This document shows positions 26,248 through 33,545 of a DNA stretch of 64,000 bases, piece by piece. Source of the stretch: Mesorhizobium sp. GTDB taxonomy: Bacteria; Pseudomonadota; Alphaproteobacteria; Rhizobiales; Rhizobiaceae. The notes beneath the pieces were generated by a model. The model was not told the DNA's origin. It saw nothing but the letters and a program-made list of their open reading frames with translations, and searched no databases. A program made the translations under genes and the position numbers. Position 1 is the first letter of the stretch. Every line of letters begins with the position of its first letter. Where the stretch lies: contig SAQR01000027.1 of the NCBI GenBank assembly GCA_004020365.1, positions 1 through 64,000 on the forward strand. The letters run 5' to 3'.

Positions 26248-26859
26248 TCATGTTGCTGGGCTCGCCAGCCCTTCCAACAGTGTGCTCAAGGCCGCATCCA
26301 AGGGCGCCGATCCCACCTTCTCGGGCACCAGGAGCCCATCGATGGCAAGCATGGTCATGCCGTGGACGAGTCCCCAGGCGGCCGCCGCCTGACCTTCTAT
26401 CGGCCGCTTGCGAATGCTCCCCGCGGCCTGGCCGCGCCGGAGCATATCGAGGAGAACATCGAATACCGCCAGCGCCCGCTCATTGAGATGCATTCCCACC
26501 GCTTTCCCTTCCTCCGCGCTAAACATAAGGCGGTAGAGAGCCGGGTTGTCCGTTCCGAACGCGACGTAGGCGCCAGCTATCGGAGTAATTTCGTCGCGCA
26601 GAGTTTTGGGCGCTTCAGACTTCGCTGCCGATAGGGACTCGCGCAGCCGGTCGAACCCGATCATAGCGATCTCCGCAAGCAGCGCGGCCTTGTCGGGGAA
26701 GTGCTTGTAGGGTGCCGCGTGGCTTACGCCAGCCCGGCGGGCGACTTCCCGCAGCGTGAACTGCCAGCCCTTCTCCTCCCGAAGCATATCCAACGCCGTC
26801 TCGATAACCGCACGGCGGAGATCACCGTGGTGATAGGGGCGGTTGGGCGCGTCCTGCAT
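26248..26859 (-). CDS. TetR/AcrR family regulator with WHG-type C-terminal domain
   Basis: A 203-residue repressor. The HTH is FTLREVARRAGVSHAAPYKHF at about 34-54, and the C-terminal ligand domain contains YVAFGTDNPALYRLMFSAE and AWGLVHGMTMLAIDG, as in the WHG group. It is divergent from the aldehyde dehydrogenase remnant at 26957, which was presumably its target. Confidence 0.9.
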   Translation of the reverse strand: MQDAPNRPYHHGDLRRAVIETALDMLREEKGWQFTLREVARRAGVSHAAPYKHFPDKAALLAEIAMIGFDRLRESLSAAKSEAPKTLRDEITPIAGAYVAFGTDNPALYRLMFSAEEGKAVGMHLNERALAVFDVLLDMLRRGQAAGSIRKRPIEGQAAAAWGLVHGMTMLAIDGLLVPEKVGSAPLDAALSTLLEGLASPAT

Positions 26860-26889
26860 GGTACCTCAAAGTTTCTTGTGAATACATTG

Positions 26890-26918
26890 TTGACAGTGAC
26901 TACTTAAGGGGCTACATC
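26890..26918 (+). promoter_or_regulatory. Possible sigma-70 promoter of the decayed ALDH gene
   Basis: A perfect TTGACA is followed 17 bases later by TACATC (3 of 6 to the -10 consensus). It lies between the divergent TetR start and the ALDH remnant, where a TetR operator would be expected. Confidence 0.35.
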
Positions 26919-26956
26919 AAGGGCGTAAGTTTCTCCTGTCTACATCTGGGTGGACC

Positions 26957-27275
26957 ATGAACGCAATCGCAAAAATCACCGATTCAGATCGGCTAAGCAG
27001 TCTCCTCGCCGGTCAGCGTGCTGCCTATGAAGACCGACGCATGGTGCTGAGCCGAACAACCTCAGGCAGCGTCACTATCAACGACGATCATGCACATCGC
27101 CCAGGATGACTTGCCCTTCGGCGGCGTCGGGCCAAGCGGCCATGGCGTCGAGGGTTTCCGTACCCTCAGCCATGCCAAGGGGATCTATGAGCAGGGTCGC
27201 TGGAACCTCTCCAACCTGCTACACGCCCCGTTCAGACAGCCGATCGGTACCATCCTCAACACGATGCTTCGGTGA
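26957..27275 (+). pseudogene. Coniferyl-aldehyde-dehydrogenase remnant: ends retained, middle deleted, frameshifted
   Basis: From ATG 26957 the frame encodes a normal ALDH N-terminus (MNAIAKITDSD, then LLAGQRAAYEDRR). It then jumps to a C-terminal segment (VLSRTTSGSVTINDD) and stops at TGA 27107. In another frame the family C-terminus continues (MHIAQDDLPFGGVGPSGHG, GFRTLSHAKG, then QGRWN) to TGA 27275. About 360 residues, including the catalytic Cys and Glu, are missing. The pieces match coniferyl aldehyde dehydrogenases. A deletion plus frameshift has inactivated it while its TetR neighbour is intact. Confidence 0.8.
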
Positions 27276-27316
27276 TCGGAATTCCGTTTCCCAATGAAAC
27301 CGAGGAGCATCAGCAC

Positions 27317-27778
27317 ATGACCACCGACCCATCGTTGCCGCTACACGGCTCCTGCGAATGCAGCGCTTGCTCTGTCGAGGTGCATACGTCGCCGAAAGCC
27401 AGGTTCCGGTGCCACTGTTTGATCTGCCAGGCCTTCAACGGCAAACCGTTTGCGGATGTGGTCGCCGTTCGCGCCAAGGGTGTCGTGCTGAAAAACGCCG
27501 GCAATATTTCATTGAAGAAATACCGTCCGCCGCCGAACTTCAATCGCGGTGTCTGCCGGACTTGCGGCAAGCCGGTTGTGGAGGTTGCCGGCTTTGGGCC
27601 GTTCAAGATGATGTTCATCCCGGCCAGCAATTTCGAGCCCGAGGCCCGGCTGCCGCCGGCTCGGATGGATATATTCTATCACCGTCGTGTGCTGGACATG
27701 CCCGATAACCTGCCCAAATACAGCGGCTATTACCCGAGCCTTTTGGCGGTCGGGAAAATGATCATGAGTAGCCTGTGA
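27317..27778 (+). CDS. GFA/CENP-V family zinc protein (glutathione-dependent formaldehyde-activating-like)
   Basis: A 153-residue protein with the zinc-binding cysteines of the family: CECSAC near the start, CHCLICQAFNG, and CRTCGKPVV. I chose ATG 27317 since GAGGAG lies 10 bases upstream; a GTG at 27272 would overlap the ALDH remnant. True glutathione-dependent formaldehyde activity is proven for few members, so the substrate is open. Confidence 0.85.
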   Translation: MTTDPSLPLHGSCECSACSVEVHTSPKARFRCHCLICQAFNGKPFADVVAVRAKGVVLKNAGNISLKKYRPPPNFNRGVCRTCGKPVVEVAGFGPFKMMFIPASNFEPEARLPPARMDIFYHRRVLDMPDNLPKYSGYYPSLLAVGKMIMSSL

Positions 27779-27892
27779 ACATGGCAGCGCGGGGATCCGG
27801 CCAAATCCTTACGAAAGTTCACGGAAGATGGCTCACGTATATCTGTGCCCATTTCATGTTGAGGGGCCGATAAGCTCTGGGGATCTACCCTG

Positions 27893-28213
27893 CTAACGCA
27901 GCATGGCTGCTAGCACGAAGGCCGCGGCCGCTACGAGAACGACTGCGGCAATCACCAGCACCGGCCAGTTCTTGCCAGGCTGAAGACCAGGCTCGCTTCC
28001 TGTCGGCCGCATCGCATCGCCGAAACTTGCTTCATTGGTGAACTCAGGCTGTCGCCGTGGACGAGCCTCGGCGACAGGATTTGGCATACCGGCCGCTTCG
28101 GCGTCGGTCTTTTCAGGTGCCGCGGCAGGGTCGAACCCCGGGGTCTTATCCCTTATCGCCCCGGCCTGAATATCGCCTCTCGCTTTGGTCTGATCTCGTC
28201 GGACGGGCATCAT
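27893..28213 (-). CDS. Tail-anchored small membrane protein (106 aa)
   Basis: A hydrophilic, Pro/Ala/Glu-rich stretch of about 80 residues (MMPVRRDQTKARG...) is followed by one C-terminal helix (WPVLVIAAVVLVAAAAFVLA). The ATG at 28213 follows GGGGAGAGACC. No family recognised. The layout suggests a stress-associated membrane protein of rhizobia. Confidence 0.6.
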   Translation of the reverse strand: MMPVRRDQTKARGDIQAGAIRDKTPGFDPAAAPEKTDAEAAGMPNPVAEARPRRQPEFTNEASFGDAMRPTGSEPGLQPGKNWPVLVIAAVVLVAAAAFVLAAMLR

Positions 28214-28232
28214 GGTCTCTCCCCTGACACCA

Positions 28233-28257
28233 AACTTCGATCTGCCTCAGCGGTTCC
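28233..28257 (-). promoter_or_regulatory. Near-consensus EcfG/RpoE2-type promoter
   Basis: Minus-strand GGAAC, 16 bases, AGTT. The predicted start lies at the edge of the Shine-Dalgarno of the 106-aa gene, so the leader would be very short. Moderate to weak support. Confidence 0.3.
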
Positions 28258-28274
28258 AGTCTGCGCCGCAATTG

Positions 28275-28343
28275 CTGAACAGCCCCGATTTCTGAACAGC
28301 CCGATTTTCTGAACAGAGTTGGCTTTCTGAACAGACTTGGCGC
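28275..28343. repeat. Four imperfect 17-bp tandem repeats upstream of the SIR2 gene
   Basis: CTGAACAG recurs at 28275, 28292, 28309 and 28327 (spacing 17, 17, 18). Copies 1 and 2 share CTGAACAGCCCCGATTT-like sequence; copies 3 and 4 share CTGAACAGA.TTGG. The spacers are too short for CRISPR. The array lies about 70 bases upstream of the SIR2-like start and could bind a regulator or reflect slippage. Confidence 0.75.
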
Positions 28344-28358
28344 TAATCCGGCTTCTCC

Positions 28359-28383
28359 GGAACAGAGGGCGCCGTTCGCAGTT
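28359..28383 (+). promoter_or_regulatory. Near-consensus EcfG/RpoE2-type promoter before SIR2-like gene
   Basis: GGAAC, 16 bases, AGTT; the predicted start near 28390 leaves about 23 bases to ATG 28413. It directly follows the 17-bp repeat array. Confidence 0.4.
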
Positions 28384-28412
28384 GTGTTGGATCCTTGCCT
28401 GGTGAGTTGGCC

Positions 28413-29234
28413 ATGCCGTCTGCACTTGAGCAACTGGCTCAATCCGTGAAAGAGCGACGAGCGATCCTGTTCGTTGGGGCGGGGGTGTCGATGAGCGTCG
28501 GCCTGCCATCCTGGGAAAAGCTCATCGAGCATATGGTGGATGAACTCGGACTCGATCGAGAGGTGGTCGACAGGCCTGAGTCAAGTTACCAGGCTCTTGC
28601 CGAATATTACCGGCTAAAGCATGGCAGTCTCGGCCCCTTGCGCAGCTGGATGGATCGCGAATGGAGCGTCTCGCGGGAAAAGGTCAGAGGATCTGCGATC
28701 CACAAGCTGATCGTGTCACTCGATTTCCCGATCATCTACACCACCAACTATGATCGAAACCTTGAGGTTGCGTTCGAAGTCCACGACCGTGCGTTCGTGA
28801 AAGTGGCCAATGCCAAGGACATCGCCAAGGTGAACGGCGAGGTTACCCAGATCATCAAGTACCACGGCGATTTCGACGACGATGCATCGCTGGTCCTGGC
28901 GGAGTCCGACTATTTCGAGCGGCTGTCGTTCGAGTCGCCGTTGGATGTGAAGTTCCGCGCCGACGCACTGGGGCGCACCGTCCTGTTCATCGGCTACAGC
29001 ATGTCAGACATGAACATCCGTCTGTTGCTGTACCGGCTTTGGGAAACCTGGCGCCGGTCCGGTTATGAAAGGAATCGTCCGAAATCGTTCGTCTTCATGC
29101 CGCAACCGAGCGTCGTCCAGGAAGCGGTTCTCGGACGCTGGGGTATCGACATGCTGACCGACGAGGCCGATCGGCCGGAGGATGCTCTGATGGCGTTCCT
29201 GAGCAAGCTCAAGGACGCGATAGACCCCGCCTGA
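28413..29234 (+). CDS. Stand-alone SIR2-like domain protein (possible NADase)
   Basis: A 273-residue SIR2_2-type protein with ILFVGAGVSMSVGLPSW (NAD-binding loop), YTTNYDRNLE, IKYHGDFDDD (conserved HG) and LFIGYSMSDMNIRLLLYRLW. These are the motifs of the NAD-hydrolysing SIR2 proteins found in anti-phage systems (Thoeris ThsA, DSR, AVAST-associated), but here no second domain is fused and no partner defence gene is adjacent. Start ATG 28413 has GGTGAG 8 bases upstream. It could be a stress-regulated NADase or an orphan defence gene. Confidence 0.8.
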   Translation: MPSALEQLAQSVKERRAILFVGAGVSMSVGLPSWEKLIEHMVDELGLDREVVDRPESSYQALAEYYRLKHGSLGPLRSWMDREWSVSREKVRGSAIHKLIVSLDFPIIYTTNYDRNLEVAFEVHDRAFVKVANAKDIAKVNGEVTQIIKYHGDFDDDASLVLAESDYFERLSFESPLDVKFRADALGRTVLFIGYSMSDMNIRLLLYRLWETWRRSGYERNRPKSFVFMPQPSVVQEAVLGRWGIDMLTDEADRPEDALMAFLSKLKDAIDPA

Positions 29235-29311
29235 ATTAGCAGCATGCACTGGGCTGAAGCCCAATCGTTGGCGGCAAAGTTCGGAAAGCTCGCCTCCTTT
29301 TGACCAGGCGG

Positions 29312-29337
29312 GGAACATTGTTGATCGCTAATACGTT
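29312..29337 (+). promoter_or_regulatory. Consensus EcfG-type promoter (GGAAC-N17-CGTT)
   Basis: Exact -35 GGAAC and -10 CGTT separated by 17 bases. The predicted transcript starts near 29344, 30 bases before the small gene at 29374. Confidence 0.7.
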
Positions 29338-29373
29338 CATAGCCGCGAAGGGATGCTGTTCGCGGAGGCCATG

Positions 29374-29622
29374 ATGGGCCAGTTCCAAATGATCGATCTC
29401 GTTTCCGTCATCGACGCCTGCACCACCGACCGCGCCGCAGGGCGATTGGTGTCGATGGCCAAAGCCGTCGAAGAGTTGCGGGTGCTGACCGGTGATTTCA
29501 TCTCGCCGGACGAAATCGTGGCCAACGCACTGTCGCCGGTGGCGTGGGAGCGCGGCTGCGCGATTCTGTTCGACGAGCAGCCGGGCGCCGACATCCTGCA
29601 CGCGCCATGGCAGGACGCCTGA
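29374..29622 (+). CDS. Small hypothetical protein (82 aa) behind a stress promoter
   Basis: ATG 29374 lies 5 bases after GGAGG (an in-frame ATG at 29353 lies too close to the predicted transcript start). The product, MGQFQMIDLVSVIDACTTD..., is soluble and mixed in charge, with ELRVLTGDFISPDEIVANAL in the middle. No family recognised. Its stop codon sits inside the first copy of an 18-bp tandem duplication. Confidence 0.6.
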   Translation: MGQFQMIDLVSVIDACTTDRAAGRLVSMAKAVEELRVLTGDFISPDEIVANALSPVAWERGCAILFDEQPGADILHAPWQDA

Positions 29623-29645
29623 CCGGCGCAGGACGCCTGAGCGGC
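29610..29645. repeat. 18-bp tandem duplication across a stop codon
   Basis: Two adjacent 18-base copies (GCAGGACGCCTGA-C/G-CGGC) differing at one base. The first contains the TGA of the 82-aa gene; the second repeats it in frame. Confidence 0.8.
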
Positions 29646-29714
29646 GCCGAACATCGGCAGCCCTGTGACCGAGGTGCTGCCCGCGCCGCATATGGCGGCC
29701 CATCGCCGGCAGTC

Positions 29715-29739
29715 GGAACCCTGACGTCACAGGACCGTT
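29715..29739 (+). promoter_or_regulatory. Consensus EcfG-type promoter (GGAAC-N16-CGTT)
   Basis: Exact GGAAC and CGTT at 16-base spacing. The predicted start near 29746 lies 34 bases before the GTG of the 81-aa gene. Confidence 0.7.
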
Positions 29740-29779
29740 TAATCGCCATGCCAGCGAGTGAGGCAAGCGGAGAAACGCC

Positions 29780-30025
29780 GTGACTGAAAACGAAACTCGT
29801 TACGAACATGGCGCGACCAAGTACCCTCCCAAGAAAGTTGCGGACGCGTCGGATCAATTCTCCCAGGAGGCGGCCGGCAACAAGAAGCCGGCCGGCGGCA
29901 TGGGCCTGACCCGGTCAAGGGACGAGGTGGAGGACAAAACCCGTCAATCCGAAGGGCAGGACCCGCCCAGGCGGTCCACGCCAGCTCCCGCGAGCAAAAA
30001 GACATCCAGCGCCGCCAAGCAGTGA
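29780..30025 (+). CDS. Small hydrophilic protein (81 aa), stress-type
   Basis: GTG start at 29780 (TENETRYEHGATKYPPKK). The chain is rich in Lys, Pro, Ser and Glu with almost no hydrophobic core, so probably disordered. Such short charged proteins are common members of rhizobial general stress regulons. A consensus EcfG promoter precedes it. Convergent with the ThDP enzyme gene. Confidence 0.6.
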   Translation: MTENETRYEHGATKYPPKKVADASDQFSQEAAGNKKPAGGMGLTRSRDEVEDKTRQSEGQDPPRRSTPAPASKKTSSAAKQ

Positions 30026-30079
30026 CCGTCAGGAACCCTGCAGGTCAACGGCAATTGGTCGCCAAACAGGCAAGCGCCG

Positions 30080-31825
30080 TCAGCCCATCATCGTCTTCAG
30101 TGGCTCGCGAGCCAGGTTTGCCTCGATCTCCTTGCGGCCCGGCGTTTGCCGCAGGGCTGAGCGCATGTTCTTGCGATATTGGTCCGGCATGCGCGGCGGC
30201 AGCATGGGTTCATACGCGTCGACGACCGCCTCTATGATCACCGGACCTTCCGCGGCAAACGCGGCATCAAGAACCCCATCGACGTCTTCAGGCCGGGTGA
30301 CGCTGTAGCCGATGCCGCCCATGGCTTCAGCGGCCAAAGCGAAATCGATCGGCTGGAGTTCGCAGGCAAATTGCGGGTTGCCAAGGAACATCATTTGCTC
30401 CCAGGCGATCTGGTTGAGCATGTTGTTCTTGATCACCAGAAGCTTGAGCGGAATCCCGTAACGCACGGCCGTCGAAAATTCGCCAAGCTGCATCGCCAGC
30501 CCGCCATCGCCCACCACCGCGAAAACCGGCCGGCCCGGATAGGCGATCCCGCCGGCAATCGCATAGGGCAGCCCGCAGGCCATCGATGCCAGTGAGCCGG
30601 AGACGGCGAAATCCTGCCCCGCCTTGATATCGATATGACGGGCGGCAAGTTCGGTGTTTTGGCCGGAATCGCTGGCCAGGATCGCATTGGCCGGCATTCG
30701 GTCGCCGAATGCCTTGACGACGCGCTGCGGCTTGAGCGGCACGTCGTCCCTGCTTTCCGCCTCGGCCATCATCTTGCGCCAGCGCTGCAAGCTCTGCTGC
30801 GCCTTCTCGAGAAAGGTTCTGTCCGGCTTTGGCTTCAGCCTTTCATTGAGCAGTTGCAGCGTGATGGCCGCATCGCCGACGAGACCGGCCTCGATGGGGT
30901 GGCGAAGGCCGATGCGCTGCGCATTTCGGTCGATCTGCACGCCGCGCGCCTTGCCCGGCTTCGGATAGTATTCGATGTAGGGAAAGGTCGAGCCGACGAT
31001 CAGCAGCGCCTCGCATTCCTCCATGATCTCCTGCGAGGTCAGTGAGCCCAATATTCCTATTCCGCCCATGACGTGGGGATGATCGTCCGGCAGGACGGCT
31101 TTGCCGAGCAAAGCCTTGGCGACGGGTGCGGCGAGGAGTTCCGCCGTCCTCTCGAGTTCCGCCTTCGCATGCAGCGCACCGCGCCCGGCAAGTATTGCCA
31201 CCTTTGAGGCTGCGTTGAGGATGTCAGCTGCAAGAGCAAGCTGGGCTTCGTCGGGCCGCTTGTCTCCCTCGAACCACCGTTCGGGCGTGTGTCTTGGAAG
31301 GTTGCGGGGCGAGCGCTTTGCCGACGTCTGTTCCTGCATGTCGCTGGCTATCGAAAGATGGGAGACGCCGCGTCCCGCGAGCGCGGAACGACAGGCCATG
31401 CCGGCAACGTTTTCCATATGCGCTGCGTCGCTCACCTGGGTGTTGAAGATGGCGACGTCGTTGAAAACGCGGGTGAGATCGACATCCTGCTGCGTGAAGG
31501 TCTCGATCAGGTCGTGAAATTGCATGCCGGTTATGGCAAGCACCGGCGCCTGGTCGAGCTTTGCGTCGTAAAGGCCGGTGAGCAGGTGAGTGCCTCCCGG
31601 CCCTGAGGTGGCGAGGCAGACACCGAGCTTGCCGGTCCATTTGGCATAGGCGGTCGCCATGAAGGCGGCGGATTCCTCATGCCGCACCTGAACGAAGCGG
31701 ATTTTGTCCTGCCGTGTGCGCAGCGCCTCCATGATGCCGTTTATGCCGTCCCCCGGCAGGCCGAAGATCACGCGCACGTCCCAGGCGATCAATGTGTCGA
31801 CAAGGATCTCGGCAGTGTTGGGCAT
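30080..31825 (-). CDS. Thiamin-diphosphate enzyme, pyruvate oxidase/dehydrogenase (PoxB)-like
   Basis: A 581-residue ThDP enzyme. The N-terminal Pyr domain has the catalytic Glu in VRHEESAAFMATAYAKWTG; the central domain is FAD/ADP-type; the C-terminal PP domain has GDGGLAMQLGEFSTAVRYG...NNMLNQ, the Mg-ThDP motif. The whole aligns in plan with PoxB and acetolactate-synthase-like proteins annotated in rhizobia as ThDP-requiring enzymes. AGGAGG lies 7 bases before ATG 31825 and a consensus EcfG promoter lies about 100 bases upstream, suggesting stationary-phase or stress expression. Confidence 0.88.
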   Translation of the reverse strand: MPNTAEILVDTLIAWDVRVIFGLPGDGINGIMEALRTRQDKIRFVQVRHEESAAFMATAYAKWTGKLGVCLATSGPGGTHLLTGLYDAKLDQAPVLAITGMQFHDLIETFTQQDVDLTRVFNDVAIFNTQVSDAAHMENVAGMACRSALAGRGVSHLSIASDMQEQTSAKRSPRNLPRHTPERWFEGDKRPDEAQLALAADILNAASKVAILAGRGALHAKAELERTAELLAAPVAKALLGKAVLPDDHPHVMGGIGILGSLTSQEIMEECEALLIVGSTFPYIEYYPKPGKARGVQIDRNAQRIGLRHPIEAGLVGDAAITLQLLNERLKPKPDRTFLEKAQQSLQRWRKMMAEAESRDDVPLKPQRVVKAFGDRMPANAILASDSGQNTELAARHIDIKAGQDFAVSGSLASMACGLPYAIAGGIAYPGRPVFAVVGDGGLAMQLGEFSTAVRYGIPLKLLVIKNNMLNQIAWEQMMFLGNPQFACELQPIDFALAAEAMGGIGYSVTRPEDVDGVLDAAFAAEGPVIIEAVVDAYEPMLPPRMPDQYRKNMRSALRQTPGRKEIEANLAREPLKTMMG

Positions 31826-31923
31826 GGTTGCCTCCTGTGTGTGTGTTTTGTCCCGGGCCTGCAGCTTTACGCTCTCGCTGCGGCGTGGGGCGTCAGACGT
31901 GGACATTAGGCGATCAGTCGCCG

Positions 31924-31948
31924 AACGACGGAGATGCCCTGATGTTCC
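31924..31948 (-). promoter_or_regulatory. Consensus EcfG-type promoter (GGAAC-N16-CGTT), minus strand
   Basis: The minus strand reads GGAAC, 16 bases, CGTT. It points at the ThDP enzyme gene with a predicted leader of about 90 bases. It lies in the 384-base region (31826-32209) between divergent genes. A weaker plus-strand GGAAC-N16-CATT at 32041-32065 points at the 81-aa gene at 32210. Confidence 0.7.
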
Positions 31949-32209
31949 ATCGGAACACCGCGAGGCGAAAGACTGACGGATCATGGCAGATGCGGATGAG
32001 CAGCCCGGAGCGAATAGACGGTTTATTCGGCCGCCATCTCGGAACGATCCCGCCGCCCTGCCATTATCGCCATAAGGACAGGCTCGGATCGTGGTGGCCC
32101 ACGATTGGTCCGCTTCGGCAAGGACCGTGGCCACCTGCAATCACTGGAAGTCGACGATTGCCGCCAGCGATCTGGGCTCAAATCGAACGCAGGCACTTGG
32201 AGGAAACCA

Positions 32210-32455
32210 ATGGCTGGACGCAGAACCCATGAGCAGCAATTGCGCATCATTGAAAAGCGGGAGAACACGAAGGGCGCCGGCAAGGATTTCGACGCAGAGG
32301 CTGACCTGAAGCGATCAGCAGCGGAACGTGAAGCGCTGCGCAAGGGGTCGGAAATCAGGTCCAAGACACCCGACCTGGTCGACCCTGACGATCGCAACAT
32401 CCTTCGCGGAGAAAATCAGGAGAGCGTTCATCACAAGAAACGTCCCGACGACTAA
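32210..32455 (+). CDS. Small highly charged protein (81 aa)
   Basis: ATG 32210 with GGAGGA 6 bases upstream. MAGRRTHEQQLRIIEKRENT is followed by an Arg/Glu/Lys/Asp-rich chain (AAEREALRKGSEIR, then DPDDRNILRGEN), probably helical and partly disordered. No family recognised. It lies 15 bases before another small basic gene, so the two likely share a transcript. Confidence 0.65.
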   Translation: MAGRRTHEQQLRIIEKRENTKGAGKDFDAEADLKRSAAEREALRKGSEIRSKTPDLVDPDDRNILRGENQESVHHKKRPDD

Positions 32456-32470
32456 GATTGGAGCAAGCTT

Positions 32471-32686
32471 ATGGCAAAAGGGAGCAAGAAGCACATCGGA
32501 GCGGGAGCACAGGGAAAAGGCTCTGGTGCAGCCGCCATGACCACCACCCCAAAGGACAAGCTCGAAGAAAACAAAGTCCTGTCCAACCGCGACAAGGCCC
32601 AGCATACGAAGGAACGCGGTCTGGATTCCAGGCAGATTGCGACTGAGCAGCGCCAGGATCACGCTGCCAATCGCTTGCGCGACTGA
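32471..32686 (+). CDS. Small basic hydrophilic protein (71 aa)
   Basis: ATG 32471 follows GGAG. The product (MAKGSKKHIGAGAQGKGSG, then NKVLSNRDKAQHTKERGLD) is Lys/Gly/Gln-rich with no hydrophobic segment. It resembles small stress-induced proteins of rhizobia in composition only. Confidence 0.65.
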   Translation: MAKGSKKHIGAGAQGKGSGAAAMTTTPKDKLEENKVLSNRDKAQHTKERGLDSRQIATEQRQDHAANRLRD

Positions 32687-32715
32687 CGGGTCAACCGCCG
32701 CTGGGGCGCGGTGGC

Positions 32716-32735
32716 GCGGCCCTGACCGGGGCCGC
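32716..32735. terminator. GC hairpin between convergent genes
   Basis: A perfect 7-bp stem (GCGGCCC/GGGCCGC) with a 6-base loop, 30 bases after the 71-aa stop and 46 before the end of the convergent gene. It lacks a U-run and may work in both directions. Confidence 0.4.
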
Positions 32736-32780
32736 ATGCTTCAGGTCGGCTGCAAGCTCAAGGGGAGGGGGCGGTACGGC

Positions 32781-33545
32781 TCAGGCCCATTCGCCACTGA
32801 AAAGCGGTTCTATCGGATGGCGCGATTTGGCCATTTTGAGTTCGCGCAGCATCTCTGAATGGCGCTCATCCTCCTTCTCGACGTCGAACTCGACATTGTA
32901 GGCCCTTTCCGGATCGGTTCGCGCGCCGACAAGGATGAATTCGGCGCCCTGGACGTCGAGCAGCTTGATGTCCTCGCGAGCGAACCTGCGGCCGCGGAAT
33001 TCCCGCTGAAGCCTGTCCGGATAGTCGGGCTCCTGGGCCTGTCCCAATCCAAGACCGGGAGGGCTGGGCTTTTCGGGGTTCTTCACCGAAAGCGCGAAGC
33101 TCGCCTGCGGCGCGATGTTGAAGGCGCGCTGCACCTCGGATGGCCGCTCGGGAAGCTCGAGCGCGTAGCTGAGATGCAACTGTCCGTTGAGCAGGGCGAC
33201 AAGATAACGGCCTTCCCCGGCCGGGCGTGCTGCAGGCAGACGCTGCCGGCCGCGCGTCTTGGTATCATATGTTTCTTCGCGGAGATCCTTCTCCAAGGCA
33301 GCGGCTGAGCCCGCAACCGCGCCGACGAAACCCCAGTGACGCTCGTGCTCATGCGCGTCGGGCAGTCGCTTGCGCCCGACAACGAGAAGCCGCACCTTGG
33401 TCGCGTGCTCCGGCCGCAGCACGACGAAGAAGCGCTGCACGTCGGAAAGGCTTTCCGGATCGGTTTCGCCCACCCTTGGCCGGTAGAGAAAGAAAATATC
33501 GCCGCGCTCGACGATCTCCATCGGTTGTCGGTCCTTGCTAGCCAT
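32781..33545 (-). CDS. Uncharacterised protein (254 aa) coupled to a phosphoribosyltransferase
   Basis: The start at 33545 (MASKDRQPMEIVERGDIFFLYRPRV) lies 8 bases inside the end of the phosphoribosyltransferase gene. The body has RFFVVLRPEHATKVRLLVVGRKRLP, a LVALLNGQLHLSYALELPERP strand pair and a C-terminal charged helix (VEKEDERHSEMLRELKMAK). I recognise no domain. The coupling suggests a joint stress function. Confidence 0.7.
   Translation of the reverse strand: MASKDRQPMEIVERGDIFFLYRPRVGETDPESLSDVQRFFVVLRPEHATKVRLLVVGRKRLPDAHEHERHWGFVGAVAGSAAALEKDLREETYDTKTRGRQRLPAARPAGEGRYLVALLNGQLHLSYALELPERPSEVQRAFNIAPQASFALSVKNPEKPSPPGLGLGQAQEPDYPDRLQREFRGRRFAREDIKLLDVQGAEFILVGARTDPERAYNVEFDVEKEDERHSEMLRELKMAKSRHPIEPLFSGEWA

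Noticed and set aside
28275-28343. CRISPR array.
   Set aside because: Repeat units are only about 8-17 bp with no proper spacers, and no cas genes are present.
32041-32065. GGAAC-N16-CATT as stress promoter of the 32210 gene.
   Set aside because: The -10 is poor and the leader would be about 140 bases; kept only as a weak possibility.
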